From: Vibrio sp. 14G-20
Lineage (GTDB): Bacteria > Pseudomonadota > Gammaproteobacteria > Enterobacterales > Vibrionaceae
DNA length: 64,000 bases
NCBI RefSeq assembly: GCF_026241515.1
Contig: NZ_JAPHPW010000007.1
Coordinates: 124,001-188,000 of the forward strand
Direction of reading: 5' to 3'
Position numbers and translations under genes: made by a program. The notes under the pieces were generated by a model. That model was not told the origin of the DNA and searched no databases. It was given only the letters and a program-made list of their open reading frames with translations. Shown here piece by piece: positions 1 through 9,042 of this stretch. Position 1 is the first letter of the stretch. Every line of letters begins with the position of its first letter.

Positions 1-456
1 TTGGCTCATCCAATAGTGCAGCCAATCCATTTTAGCCTCTTGCTCGCACGACAACTCTCGCTCCAAATACTGCAGCACACGCAGGTTATTCAGAGGGTGG
101 ATTTCCATCGCAATGTCCTGAGCCATCGCCAGTGCTTGATAGCGCAGTGGTGTTTGCTCAGGGATTATCGAGGCTTCTCGGCTGCTCTCACACAAATAGT
201 GCTCATCGAGATATTGAAGAATAACCAGCGATTGATTGAGCTGAACGTCACCATCCACCAGCACCGGCACTAATTCACTGGCATTGAGATCGCGATATTG
301 TGGATCATGCTGCTCGCCGCCATTACGCACCAAATGCACCGATTTAGACTCATAGTTGAGTTGTTTTAGGTTCAATCCGATACGCACTCGATAGGCTGCG
401 GACGAGCGCCAGTAACCGTAAAGTATAATGTTCTTGTTCACGACGCTCTCGCTCAT
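1..456 (-). CDS. maiA: maleylacetoacetate isomerase, 3' end outside window
   Basis: Zeta-class glutathione S-transferase that isomerises maleylacetoacetate to fumarylacetoacetate in tyrosine breakdown. The first 152 residues are present (the family is about 210-220); the C-terminal part lies beyond the left edge. Residues 18-28 read SSAAYRVRIGL, the position of the zeta-class SSCxxRVRIAL motif, with Ala in place of the usual Cys; the thioredoxin-like domain continues through a QSLVILQYLDE segment near residue 80. The ATG at 456 starts 21 bases after the stop of the fumarylacetoacetase gene, so it is the last gene of the hppD-hmgA-fahA-maiA operon. The Ala substitution may affect glutathione handling, but this Cys is not absolutely conserved in the family. 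The family call is firm. Confidence 0.9.
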   Translation of the reverse strand, partial: MSESVVNKNIILYGYWRSSAAYRVRIGLNLKQLNYESKSVHLVRNGGEQHDPQYRDLNASELVPVLVDGDVQLNQSLVILQYLDEHYLCESSREASIIPEQTPLRYQALAMAQDIAMEIHPLNNLRVLQYLERELSCEQEAKMDWLHYWMSQ

Positions 457-477
457 ACAGAAATCCTATTATGTGGA

Positions 478-1515
478 TTATAGCGCTCGATACTGGCTCA
501 CTTTTTGGTCAATCGCACCAAAAATCGAGTCACCCGCTGCATCAAACATCTCAAGCTTGATCGAATCGCCAAACGACATGAATTGGGTCGAAGGCTTACC
601 ATCGCGAATCGTCTCAATCATTCGCACTTCGGCAATACATGAATAACCCACACCGCCTTCGGCAATTGAGGTGCCGTGGTCAGTCCCTTGCTTATTAGAA
701 ACCGTGCCCGAGCCGATAATCGCGCCTGCCGACAGTGGGCGAGTCTTCGCGGCATGCACGACCAACTCTGCAAAATTGAAGGTCATATCCACGCCCGCAT
801 TCGGACAACCAAAAGGCTGGTCGTTGTAGGTCGATATCAACGGTAGATGCACCTTGCTACCTTTCCATTGATCGCCAAGTTCATCAGGTGTGACGGCAAC
901 CGGAGAAAACGCCGAAGACGGTTTAGACTGGAAGAAGCCAAAGCCCTTCGCAAGCTCAGCGGGAATCAAGCCACGCAGTGACACGTCGTTCACCAACATC
1001 AGTAAACGAATCGAATCATGCGCTTGTTTAGCACTTGCGCCCATTGGCACATCTCCAGTCACAACCGCGACTTCTCCTTCGAAATCTATACCCCACTCAT
1101 CGCTGGCAAATTCGATGTTGTCACGAGGGCCGATAAAGGCATCTGAGCCGCCTTGATACATCAAAGGATCAACCCAGAAGCTTTCTGGCATTTCAGCACC
1201 ACGAGCCTTACGCACCAGCTCAACGTGGTTTACATACGCGCTGCCATCTGCCCATTGATAAGCGCGTGGCAGAGGCGATTCACAATATTGAGGCGCAAAG
1301 ACTTCACTGCCTATCACATGCCCAGTATTAAGCGAGGTGTATAATTCTTCTAACTGAGGCGCAACACTGTCCCAGTTATCCAAAGCTACCTGCATGGTTG
1401 GCGCCAAATGCATCGCGTGGAAAATCTCCGTCGCTGGCACACACTGTTTAAGATCTCTACTCACGACCATCAACAGACCATCGCGAGTACCATTTTTCTT
1501 GGTTGCTAATTTCAT
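478..1515 (-). CDS. fahA: fumarylacetoacetase (FAH family)
   Basis: Hydrolyses fumarylacetoacetate to fumarate and acetoacetate, the last step of homogentisate degradation. The 345-residue product has the FAH fold: DFEGEVAVV and the VNDVSLRG segment (metal and substrate region, about residues 145-185), a GFGFFQSKPSSAF stretch, and GSGTVSNKQGTD near residue 270. It starts 12 bases after hmgA stops and maiA follows 21 bases later, so it is translated as part of one operon. The length matches the bacterial type rather than the roughly 420-residue eukaryotic enzyme. FAH-family proteins also include other beta-diketone hydrolases, but the operon fixes the role. Confidence 0.93.
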   Translation of the reverse strand: MKLATKKNGTRDGLLMVVSRDLKQCVPATEIFHAMHLAPTMQVALDNWDSVAPQLEELYTSLNTGHVIGSEVFAPQYCESPLPRAYQWADGSAYVNHVELVRKARGAEMPESFWVDPLMYQGGSDAFIGPRDNIEFASDEWGIDFEGEVAVVTGDVPMGASAKQAHDSIRLLMLVNDVSLRGLIPAELAKGFGFFQSKPSSAFSPVAVTPDELGDQWKGSKVHLPLISTYNDQPFGCPNAGVDMTFNFAELVVHAAKTRPLSAGAIIGSGTVSNKQGTDHGTSIAEGGVGYSCIAEVRMIETIRDGKPSTQFMSFGDSIKLEMFDAAGDSIFGAIDQKVSQYRAL

Positions 1516-1527
1516 CCTTGTTGCCCC

Positions 1528-2658
1528 TTACTTCTCTTGCCAACTGTAGACATATTCTTTGTTCTCAACGCTATCGAGTTCATCAGAGAACTGCAGCGCG
1601 TGGCGAGTATCGATCATCACCGCCACTTCATCGGTAAACTTCTTCTTGTGCGCTTGCCCTGCCTTAAAGGCTTTAGGGTGAGGCCCATGCGTAAACCCAG
1701 CCGGATGGAAGGTCACCATGCCCGCCTCAATGTTATCGCGACTGAAGAAGTCACCTGCGTGATAGAACAGCACTTCGTCGTAATCATCGTTGTTGTGGTA
1801 GAACGGCACTTTTAACGCCCCAGGATCGCTCTCAATCGGGCGTGGCACAAAGGTGCACACCACAAAGCCTGCGCCAACAAACGTTGTATGCGCAGAGGGT
1901 GGCAAGTGGTAGCGATGTGACATCAGCGGTCTGATATCGCGCCAATTTACTTTCACCACAGCTAGGTCGCCATGCCAACCAATTGCATCCAATGGATTGA
2001 ACGGATAAGTAATAACGCTGACTTCGTCGTGGCGTTTTACCTGAACCTGAGTTTGATTTTCTGAGTACTGAACGCGGAATTGATCATTGATAGAAGGGAT
2101 GTCGAGCACAGCAGGATCAAACACCGCGTGATTACCGACCATGCCTTTCTCTGGCAAGGAGTAAGCCGCGTCTGTGTTCTCAATCATCAAGATAAACATC
2201 GGCTCGCTTGGCTCTAAACGCCAGTTGGTCGAGCGCGGGATCATCACGTAATCCCCTTCACTCACCTCTAGATGACCATAGTCACAATAGAGATCGGCGC
2301 TGCCTTGATGAATGAACAGCAGCTCATCACCGTCGGAATTACGCACCAAGAAATCCATCTTCTCGTCCATGCGCCACACACGAATTTTGCAGTCCGCATT
2401 GTGCAAAAGATGAGGCACCGCCCAAGGGGTTATCTGGCTGGCTTTTTCCACCAGCGTAAAATCAAAAGCGCGAGGACGTAAATCGCCCTCCCACTCCGAC
2501 CAACCTGTTGGGGCATGTTGGTGATGAAAGTGAGCCGCTGGGCCGAAGAACCCACTTCGGCCCGCCTCTCGCTCATAAATTGCCTCTTCGGGAAAATCGG
2601 CGTGCGCTTGTTTAGAGCACACACCCTCCCGATGAGGAAACGAGATCCATTTATGCAT
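1528..2658 (-). CDS. hmgA: homogentisate 1,2-dioxygenase
   Basis: Fe(II) ring-cleavage dioxygenase converting homogentisate to maleylacetoacetate. The 376-residue protein is the shorter bacterial form. The C-terminal cupin carries the iron site region: NDDYDEVLFYHAGDFFS near residue 290 and FTHGPHP near residue 325, giving the expected His/Glu/His ligands. Its ATG overlaps the end of hppD by 8 bases (ATGCATAA contains both the start and the TAA stop), evidence of translational coupling. Loss of hmgA function in vibrios leads to homogentisate build-up and brown pyomelanin; here the reading frame is intact. Confidence 0.95.
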   Translation of the reverse strand: MHKWISFPHREGVCSKQAHADFPEEAIYEREAGRSGFFGPAAHFHHQHAPTGWSEWEGDLRPRAFDFTLVEKASQITPWAVPHLLHNADCKIRVWRMDEKMDFLVRNSDGDELLFIHQGSADLYCDYGHLEVSEGDYVMIPRSTNWRLEPSEPMFILMIENTDAAYSLPEKGMVGNHAVFDPAVLDIPSINDQFRVQYSENQTQVQVKRHDEVSVITYPFNPLDAIGWHGDLAVVKVNWRDIRPLMSHRYHLPPSAHTTFVGAGFVVCTFVPRPIESDPGALKVPFYHNNDDYDEVLFYHAGDFFSRDNIEAGMVTFHPAGFTHGPHPKAFKAGQAHKKKFTDEVAVMIDTRHALQFSDELDSVENKEYVYSWQEK

Positions 2659-3724
2659 CGTCTAATACTCCTCGACGAATCTGGTCCTCTTCAATCGATT
2701 CAAACAGCGCTTTGAAGTTACCTTCGCCAAAGCCTTCATTACCTTTACGCTGAATGATTTCAAAGAACACAGGCCCGATTACCGTCTGTGTGAAAATTTG
2801 CAGCAAGATGCCGTCTTTGGTCGGCGCACCATCAATCAGAACGCGTAGGTCACGCAACAGATCGGTATCTTCCCGGTGGCCTTTTACACGATCGTCAACT
2901 TTCTCATAGTAGGTATCTGGGGTTGGCATAAAGTCCATGCCGCGATCACGCAGGGTTTTCACCGTTTTGTAGATGTCATCCGTAGCAAGCGCGATGTGTT
3001 GGATACCTTCGCCGTTGTATTCACGAATGAACTCTTCAATTTGTGATTTGTCATCTGAAGACTCATTGATTGGAATACGGATCTTGCCACATGGTGAGGT
3101 CATGGCACGGCTCACAAGGCCTGTCAGCTTACCTTCAATGTCGAAGTAGCGAATCTCACGAAAGTTACCGATACGCTCATAAAAACCAGACCACAGATCC
3201 ATATTGCCTTGTTTCACGTTGTGCGTGAGGTGGTCGATTTCATACAAGCCAACATTAGCTTCTGCCATGCGCTCTTTCGCATCGTCATAGAATCGGAAGT
3301 CAACATCATAGATACTCTGCTTACCATAACGATCCACAAAATAGAGCAGGCTTTCACCGATACCATAAATGGCAGGAATACTCAGCTCCATCGGCCCTAT
3401 TTCTGTTTTGTACTCTTCACCGCCACCTTTGAATGCTTGCTCCATAGCAGCGGTTGCTTCGTTGACACGAAAAGCCATGCCACACACCGATGGGCCGTGA
3501 ACTTTAGCGAACGCTTCCGCTTGGCTGTGAGGCTGTTCATTGACGATAAAGTTGATGTCACCTTGTCGATACAGCCAAGCCTCTTTTGAACGGTGCTTGG
3601 CGATCTCAGCAAAACCAAGTGACACAAACAGCGCTTTAAGTTGCTCTATTCCCTTGTGGTCAACGGCCGTGTATTCAACAAACTCGAATCCATCTGTGCC
3701 AAGCGGGTTGTATGACTCCACCAT
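2651..3724 (-). CDS. hppD: 4-hydroxyphenylpyruvate dioxygenase
   Basis: Converts 4-hydroxyphenylpyruvate to homogentisate, entering the tyrosine degradation route. I place the start at 3724 (MVESYNPLG...), giving 357 residues, the usual bacterial length. An AAGGAG ribosome site lies about 7 bases upstream, whereas the open frame continues another 50 codons without family similarity. Two vicinal-oxygen-chelate domains are visible; iron ligands are the His in EIDHLTHNV, the His in GIQHIALATDD and the Glu in VFFEIIQRKG. First gene of the four-gene operon, overlapping hmgA by 8 bases. The promoter is expected in the 338-base gap upstream. Confidence 0.95.
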   Translation of the reverse strand: MVESYNPLGTDGFEFVEYTAVDHKGIEQLKALFVSLGFAEIAKHRSKEAWLYRQGDINFIVNEQPHSQAEAFAKVHGPSVCGMAFRVNEATAAMEQAFKGGGEEYKTEIGPMELSIPAIYGIGESLLYFVDRYGKQSIYDVDFRFYDDAKERMAEANVGLYEIDHLTHNVKQGNMDLWSGFYERIGNFREIRYFDIEGKLTGLVSRAMTSPCGKIRIPINESSDDKSQIEEFIREYNGEGIQHIALATDDIYKTVKTLRDRGMDFMPTPDTYYEKVDDRVKGHREDTDLLRDLRVLIDGAPTKDGILLQIFTQTVIGPVFFEIIQRKGNEGFGEGNFKALFESIEEDQIRRGVLDDA

Positions 3725-4062
3725 GAACTTTCTCCTTGTACCTACTGGTTTTGTGTTAAGTGATTTTTGTCCTTGATTAAATTTGGCCCACAAGCGGAAA
3801 GATTGGAATGGATGGAAGGAAATGGGCAGTAACGCTGAAAACTCGTCAAGTTGTAAAATATTTGTTACACACAAAACCTCACAACAAGAAAATGAGTGCT
3901 ATCAAGGGATTGAAAGAGGGTGGTTTGATTTACAGGCGAGCAAGAAATGTTATTGAATTGTTACATGTGGACTTTTAAGCGAAAGGGATAACATCGACTT
4001 AGTGCCGCCTTCGATGTTATCGGAAAAAGAAGGCGACTTTTGAACTTCATCAATTTAAAAAG
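3725..4062. other. intergenic region upstream of hppD with an inverted repeat
   Basis: No gene is seen in these 338 bases. It must carry the hppD promoter. The clearest structure is an 11-bp perfect inverted repeat at 3987-3997 and 4011-4021 (GATAACATCGA and its complement, 13-base loop). It lies 42 bases beyond the stop of the minus-strand DUF3466 gene, so it may terminate that transcript, but no T-run follows. A regulator site is the alternative. Confidence 0.5.
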
Positions 4063-6102
4063 TTACAGACGAGATACTCTTGAACGCATAGAAAGCACGG
4101 ACATCAAACTGATAAGCACCAATAACCCGGTACCGGCACCACTACGTTCAACATCTTCAGCGCTATCATCACTTCTTTCAGCAATGTCTTCACTTGTTGC
4201 TCCAGATATCGGGATAAGTTTCACAGCCACCACCCTCTCGTCACCTACTCCATCATTACAATATGCAAAGTGCGCGGTTGAATCATAAGCCATAGAAGAG
4301 GAGCTACTTTCACTCGCAAAACATTGTATTGCCGTCCCTGAGATAACACCCGCATCATTAATGTCGGTTGCGTCCAATATTCTAAAGTGGTTGTTGGCAT
4401 CACTGTAGTCACCACCGTTAGTTAGGTCGTCTAACCACCAAGCTTGATCATTATATCTTGCACGTCTATCAGCATCGGTACCAATGTCGTTGTAAGGGAA
4501 AATGAAGCCGCGATGCCTCCTTTCATGGCCGTCTACTTCAGAGTGAGTTTCTGCGTCAACATAGCCAACAATTTCATTGTAATTATTGATCTCACTTGCT
4601 TTTCCTTCTGCACTATCAAAGAAAATGTCTTCACCTAAACTTGCGAAGAATGTAGCTGTTGGCGTTGTGTCATTCGCATCAGCGACAAACATACGATTGT
4701 CAGACACACGATCCGACGGATAATCACCATCTCGTTTTGCATAACCAATAACCATCATGTTTTCATTAATATCTGTTGCGACAGAATTACTGTGAATGTA
4801 TGAATCACTCACTTCTACCGTCGCATTAGCGATAAATGTCGTCGTCCAAGCATTTTCCGAAACGCTGAAATTTGACGTACTGCTTGGCCTAAACACAGCA
4901 GCCTGCATAAGAAAGTTATCAGAATCATCTAGCTCTGTATTGTAACCAACTAAAACAGGATAAGAGCTATATGTCCCTCTAGATGAAATCGTTGCAGCCC
5001 TCACACTCGCCTGTGCTGAAGCTTCATCATCGTTGTAAGAGTAATAGGTCGAACTGGTTTCCCAATCAGATACTGAGAAACGGTTTCCATCATCATTGGG
5101 GCCATTCGCATCGGTTATATTCCAGACAAAAGCTCGATTAGCAAAAGCAAAGTTCTGACACTCTGGATATAAAGCAGGCTCAATATCTTCATCGATACAA
5201 TTATCTAGATCCTCTGCATCACTGTCGGATGTGTACGGAGAATCATAATCTTTATACTCATCACTGTAATAAAAAGTCGCAACGGACGCACTTCCGACCA
5301 CATAGCTTTCTCCTCCATAACTGAAAGAATCAAAAGCCATCGTTCTTCCCATTTGGGAGATTATATTCGCTTCGCCGTCAGCATCGCTGATCGTAATGCT
5401 GGTATCGGCTTCAGGTTGGAGAACCGTAAATTCAGTGCCTGTATCGTAGTAACCACGCTGCCTATACAACTGAATATATTGGTTGTTATAGCTGTAATAA
5501 CCACTGCTGGTGTTACCAAGAACAAAACCATTCTCGTCAACTTTAGTGATCACCTTCTCCTCTGTTCCATCAACAAAGGAATAACTATAACTGCTCACAT
5601 CAGGTGGGTTACTGCCAACATCCGGGATATCACTTAACGAATTAGAGTCATAGAAAGCCGTGGAATTCGTCTGATAGCTCAGCTCGTAATATGCATCACG
5701 CTCATTTCTCAAGCCTCCAATGCCTGCATCCTCATCGCCATACCACAACAAAGAACTCCAAGCTTCACAAGTCGCGTAGCCAAGTTCACTCGTGCAGTAG
5801 CTATAGATATCGTCATAATCCAAATAGTAGAACGTGTTATCGATACCAAAAGGGACCTCCTCTTTAAAGGAAAAACCTGGTTCTGCATTTTGAGCTTCCC
5901 CTGCGAATGCGTAATCGGTGTCACCACAACTGGTACTAAAGCAATCCGTTGTACCAAGCTCTGGTTCAACTGCAACCCCATACACCGATTCCGTTTCTAC
6001 TGGTGATTCCTCCAAAACCACCCTATAAAGAGCAGCGTTACTATAAGAAGCAACCAACAACGTAGAAGAGACAACGACTGATTTTTTTACCATTGCCTTC
6101 AT
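4063..6102 (-). CDS. secreted DUF3466-type protein with GlyGly-CTERM-like tail
   Basis: A 679-residue, very acidic, Asp/Tyr/Ser-rich protein that I recognise as the vibrio DUF3466 type; its function is unknown. An N-terminal signal peptide (MKAMVKKSVVVSSTLLVASYSNA) is followed by repeated units with phrases such as EIVGYVDAETH and GVISGTAIQC, reminiscent of repeat-type extracellular proteins. The C-terminus has a short Gly-containing motif (SGAGTG), a hydrophobic stretch and a basic end (RSRVSRL), the tripartite layout of GlyGly-CTERM sorting signals that are cut by rhombosortase. The start at 6102 is supported by AGGAGC 9 bases upstream. It has its own long 5' region and appears monocistronic. 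Confidence 0.75.
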   Translation of the reverse strand: MKAMVKKSVVVSSTLLVASYSNAALYRVVLEESPVETESVYGVAVEPELGTTDCFSTSCGDTDYAFAGEAQNAEPGFSFKEEVPFGIDNTFYYLDYDDIYSYCTSELGYATCEAWSSLLWYGDEDAGIGGLRNERDAYYELSYQTNSTAFYDSNSLSDIPDVGSNPPDVSSYSYSFVDGTEEKVITKVDENGFVLGNTSSGYYSYNNQYIQLYRQRGYYDTGTEFTVLQPEADTSITISDADGEANIISQMGRTMAFDSFSYGGESYVVGSASVATFYYSDEYKDYDSPYTSDSDAEDLDNCIDEDIEPALYPECQNFAFANRAFVWNITDANGPNDDGNRFSVSDWETSSTYYSYNDDEASAQASVRAATISSRGTYSSYPVLVGYNTELDDSDNFLMQAAVFRPSSTSNFSVSENAWTTTFIANATVEVSDSYIHSNSVATDINENMMVIGYAKRDGDYPSDRVSDNRMFVADANDTTPTATFFASLGEDIFFDSAEGKASEINNYNEIVGYVDAETHSEVDGHERRHRGFIFPYNDIGTDADRRARYNDQAWWLDDLTNGGDYSDANNHFRILDATDINDAGVISGTAIQCFASESSSSSMAYDSTAHFAYCNDGVGDERVVAVKLIPISGATSEDIAERSDDSAEDVERSGAGTGLLVLISLMSVLSMRSRVSRL

Positions 6103-6403
6103 TCTACGGCTCCTAAAAAATAATCCATTTCAATACCAACGATAGCTTTCTGCCTTTATTGCTAAAGGCATTAAATTCATGAGTTCAATAATGGACTAGG
6201 ATAAAAATAGAAAATGTGGAAACTATGTAGAAACAATGGAGGTTTAAACAACCTGACTTGATGGGCTGATGAATTGATGCCCTATTAAAGTTAAACGCTA
6301 ACTTTCATCTCCTAGATTTATCCATTTTCTCTGCTAATTTGATCGCTAACCTATTTGCGTCAAAGAAATACACTTATTTTTGGTTACGAATAGGAATTAA
6401 ATT
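6103..6403. other. divergent intergenic region
   Basis: Lies between the minus-strand DUF3466 gene and the plus-strand EF-hand gene, so should hold both promoters. The only clear structure is a 7-bp inverted repeat TGCCTTT/AAAGGCA at 6151-6157 and 6164-6170, in the DUF3466 leader. I see no recognisable operator. Confidence 0.4.
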
Positions 6404-6649
6404 ATGAAAAAAATCACGACAGCATTACTTTTACTGACATCGACATTCGCGCTTCAAGCGTGTGCTGAAAGCCGTGAAGGTCCAAGAGAAATGCCAAGTT
6501 TTGAAGAAATGGATGCAAACGGTGATGGCGAGTTACAATTAGAAGAGCTCAGAGGTCCACTCGCCGATGACTTTGACAAACTAGACGCAGATGGAAGCGG
6601 TGGTCTATCGGAAGAGGAAGTTCCGCCGCCACCACCAAGACGTCAATAA
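6404..6649 (+). CDS. small EF-hand lipoprotein
   Basis: An 81-residue exported protein with two EF-hand calcium loops. The signal sequence ends in a lipobox (LQAC, Cys at residue 20), so the mature protein should be lipid-anchored. The loops are DANGDGELQLEE (about residues 37-48) and DADGSGGLSEEE (about 62-73), with Asp/Asn at positions 1, 3 and 5 and Glu at 12. It ends with a run of five prolines and basic residues. It lies 229 bases upstream of a histidine kinase/response regulator pair on the same strand, and a calcium-signalling link with these is plausible but inferred. The role is otherwise unknown. Confidence 0.8.
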   Translation: MKKITTALLLLTSTFALQACAESREGPREMPSFEEMDANGDGELQLEELRGPLADDFDKLDADGSGGLSEEEVPPPPPRRQ

Positions 6650-6686
6650 TTATTAGAGGGTTATCCAAAAATAGTGATAATTCAAT

Positions 6687-6721
6687 GCGAGCTGATGGGG
6701 TATAGCACCCTGTCAGCTCGC
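6687..6721 (+). terminator. hairpin after the EF-hand gene
   Basis: Perfect 9-bp arms GCGAGCTGA/TCAGCTCGC with a G/C-pairing inner part, 37 bases after the EF-hand stop. Only a short T-rich tail follows (TATTCGTTT), so termination may be partial and leave read-through into the kinase gene. Confidence 0.55.
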
Positions 6722-6878
6722 TATTCGTTTCTAACAAAAAGATGCTTATACATGGCCTAAGATGAATAAAGAAATCAATGTCCACATTTCCCACACGATT
6801 GGTGACTAATATTGGTTTAACTCACTTTTGTCTTAATTCATTTTACTGTCCTAATTCACTTTAACTTCTGGAGAGAAC

Positions 6879-8306
6879 GTGCGCATATCAATTTTCACTA
6901 AACTGTTTGTTTCAATACTAATGGTATGCGTGACCATGCTCTTTGTACTCACCTATTTTATTAACTCCAGTTTTCAAAGAGGGCTCCAAGATTTCACAAA
7001 TAATAATGAGATTGCCCTAGCTCAAGAACTCGCCAATAACTTAAAGCAATATTACTCACCTTCCGAAAAGTGGAGGCGGCTAGAACGTGAACCACATTTA
7101 ATCGCCAGTAGCATTGGTGGCCCCTCACGACCACATGCTCGTGACAGACACCCATCGCCACCACCATTAAGAGAGCCGGAAGCGCCAGATCTTCAACCTA
7201 TTTGGCAACGACTCAACATTTTAGATCAAAACGGGCGAGCTATAATTGGACCTCCTGAAAACCTATATCACCTTGAAGATGGTCAGCATCAAGCACTAGT
7301 CGAAATAACACGGGATGATCAAGTGATTGGGTATATCTCCATCGTCCAGATGGATGAAATATCAGGGCCTTTGGCAGAAAGCTTTTTCAAACAACAAACG
7401 ACGCATGTAAGCACTATCGCTTCGATTACCGTGTTGCTTTCATTCCTTATCGCTTTATTTCTTGTTAGGCGATTTTTGAAACCATTGCGTGCTTTGTCGA
7501 AAGGTGCCAAATCTATCGAAAATGGCGATCTCGATTTCTACATTGAAAAAAGCGGCAATGATGAATTGTCCGATCTCATCGGAATATTCAACGGTGTAGT
7601 CGAAACACTAAGAAAACAAAAAACACTTAGAGAACAGTGGTTATCGGATATTTCACATGAACTTAGAACGCCTATCACCGTGCTAAGAAGTGAACTAGAA
7701 GCGCTACAAGACGGTATCCGATCTCCTGAGCCAAAATATATCGACTCGTTACATCAACAAATCATCACACTGGGTCAACTCGTTGAGGATCTTCATCAAC
7801 TCTCCCTGTATGACATCGGATTTAACCTCAATGTTAAAAACAACGTTGATATACATAAACTGATTGATTCTGTGATCGTTCAAAACTCGATCCGTTTAGA
7901 ACAGAAAAGAATCACATTAACAAAGCACTATGACCATTCAGCCCCACTGTTTACCTCGTGTGATGAGAGATTACTGACACAACTGTTTGTGAATCTGTTG
8001 GAAAATAGCGCACGATACACTAGCGATAATGGGCATGTATCGATAGATGTTACCGACATTAGTGATAGTATTATTATCAACGTTGAAGACAGTGATCCAG
8101 GTGTACCTGATGCATCACTTCCGCGTTTGTTTGAGAGGCTTTACCGCGTTGATAAATCGCGCAGTCGCTCAAGTGGCGGTTCTGGGCTTGGCTTATCTAT
8201 CTGTAAAAATATCGTTGAAGCGCACCAAGGACACATTACTGCCGACCACTCAGAATTGGGTGGACTACGAATCATCATAGCGTTACCAAAGGAAATAAAA
8301 TCGTGA
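6879..8306 (+). CDS. OmpR-partner sensor histidine kinase
   Basis: Membrane sensor kinase of 475 residues. TM1 is about residues 8-30, followed by a periplasmic domain rich in Pro/Arg/His, TM2 about 178-197 and HAMP about 198-250. The HisKA phosphoacceptor is His260 in ISHELRTP, and the HATPase domain ends in GSGLGLSICKNIVEAHQG. The G1 box reads DSDPG rather than DSGPG. It starts with GTG at 6879 behind GGAGAGAA. It overlaps the response regulator by 4 bases (GTGA), so the two form a pair. The adjacent EF-hand lipoprotein suggests, but does not show, that the signal involves calcium or another divalent ion. Confidence 0.92.
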   Translation: MRISIFTKLFVSILMVCVTMLFVLTYFINSSFQRGLQDFTNNNEIALAQELANNLKQYYSPSEKWRRLEREPHLIASSIGGPSRPHARDRHPSPPPLREPEAPDLQPIWQRLNILDQNGRAIIGPPENLYHLEDGQHQALVEITRDDQVIGYISIVQMDEISGPLAESFFKQQTTHVSTIASITVLLSFLIALFLVRRFLKPLRALSKGAKSIENGDLDFYIEKSGNDELSDLIGIFNGVVETLRKQKTLREQWLSDISHELRTPITVLRSELEALQDGIRSPEPKYIDSLHQQIITLGQLVEDLHQLSLYDIGFNLNVKNNVDIHKLIDSVIVQNSIRLEQKRITLTKHYDHSAPLFTSCDERLLTQLFVNLLENSARYTSDNGHVSIDVTDISDSIIINVEDSDPGVPDASLPRLFERLYRVDKSRSRSSGGSGLGLSICKNIVEAHQGHITADHSELGGLRIIIALPKEIKS

Positions 8307-8968
8307 TCTTAGTCGTCGAAGATGAGCCTGCATTAGCAAGTGTACTGTGTGAGTACTTAGAGCACTCTGGCCTTGAAAGTCATCATATTATCGATGGTAA
8401 TCTTGTCATTGACTGGGTAAAACAAGCATCGCCTAAACTCATTATTCTCGACCTAATGCTACCCAATCGAGACGGGTTGGATATTTATCGAGAGCTGAGA
8501 ACGTTCAGTGATATCCCTGTGGTTATGGCGACAGCCAAGGTCGAAGAGATCGATCGACTCGTTGGGCTTGAATTGGGTGCAGATGATTATATATGTAAGC
8601 CGTACAGCCCGAGAGAAGTAGTCGTGAGGGTGAAAAATATTTTGCGCCGTTCCAACAAGCCCCAAGCCACGTCAGCAACGAACGCCATTGATATTGATGA
8701 ATTGAGTATGACCGCCGTCCTATGTGGTATTAAGCTAAGTTTAACGCCAGCTGAGTTTCGGCTTTTGCACCTTCTTTATCAAAATGTTGGCCGCATTTAT
8801 AGTCGCGATCAATTGATTGATAAAATCTACGACGATAGAAGAGTGGTTAGTGATCGCACTATCGATAGCCATATTAAAAACTTACGTAAAAAAATGGTCT
8901 CGATAAATGAAAAATGTGACTACATTAAATCCATTTACGGGATAGGTTACAAACTAGAAATAGAATAA
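8303..8968 (+). CDS. OmpR/PhoB-family response regulator
   Basis: DNA-binding response regulator of 221 residues, partner of the kinase just upstream (4-base GTGA overlap; GTG start with AAAGGAA ahead). The receiver domain has the acidic pocket VEDE, phosphoacceptor Asp50 (LIILDLMLP), the switch Thr in MATAK and Lys in CKPYSP. The winged-helix effector (about residues 128-220) carries SDRTIDSHIKNLRKK, the recognition region. A strong terminator follows. Targets are not evident from the window; the EF-hand lipoprotein gene upstream is a candidate. Confidence 0.93.
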   Translation: MILVVEDEPALASVLCEYLEHSGLESHHIIDGNLVIDWVKQASPKLIILDLMLPNRDGLDIYRELRTFSDIPVVMATAKVEEIDRLVGLELGADDYICKPYSPREVVVRVKNILRRSNKPQATSATNAIDIDELSMTAVLCGIKLSLTPAEFRLLHLLYQNVGRIYSRDQLIDKIYDDRRVVSDRTIDSHIKNLRKKMVSINEKCDYIKSIYGIGYKLEIE

Positions 8969-8971
8969 TAC

Positions 8972-9010
8972 GAACGAAAAAGCCGCTTTCATCAGCGGCT
9001 TTTTCGTTCT
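8972..9010. terminator. bidirectional rho-independent terminator
   Basis: Sixteen-base arms GAACGAAAAAGCCGCT/AGCGGCTTTTTCGTTC with a 6-base loop, between the convergent response regulator and HAD phosphatase genes. T-runs are present on both strands. Confidence 0.9.
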
Positions 9011-9042
9011 AAAGCGAACATAATTCAAAGATGGGATCAGCG

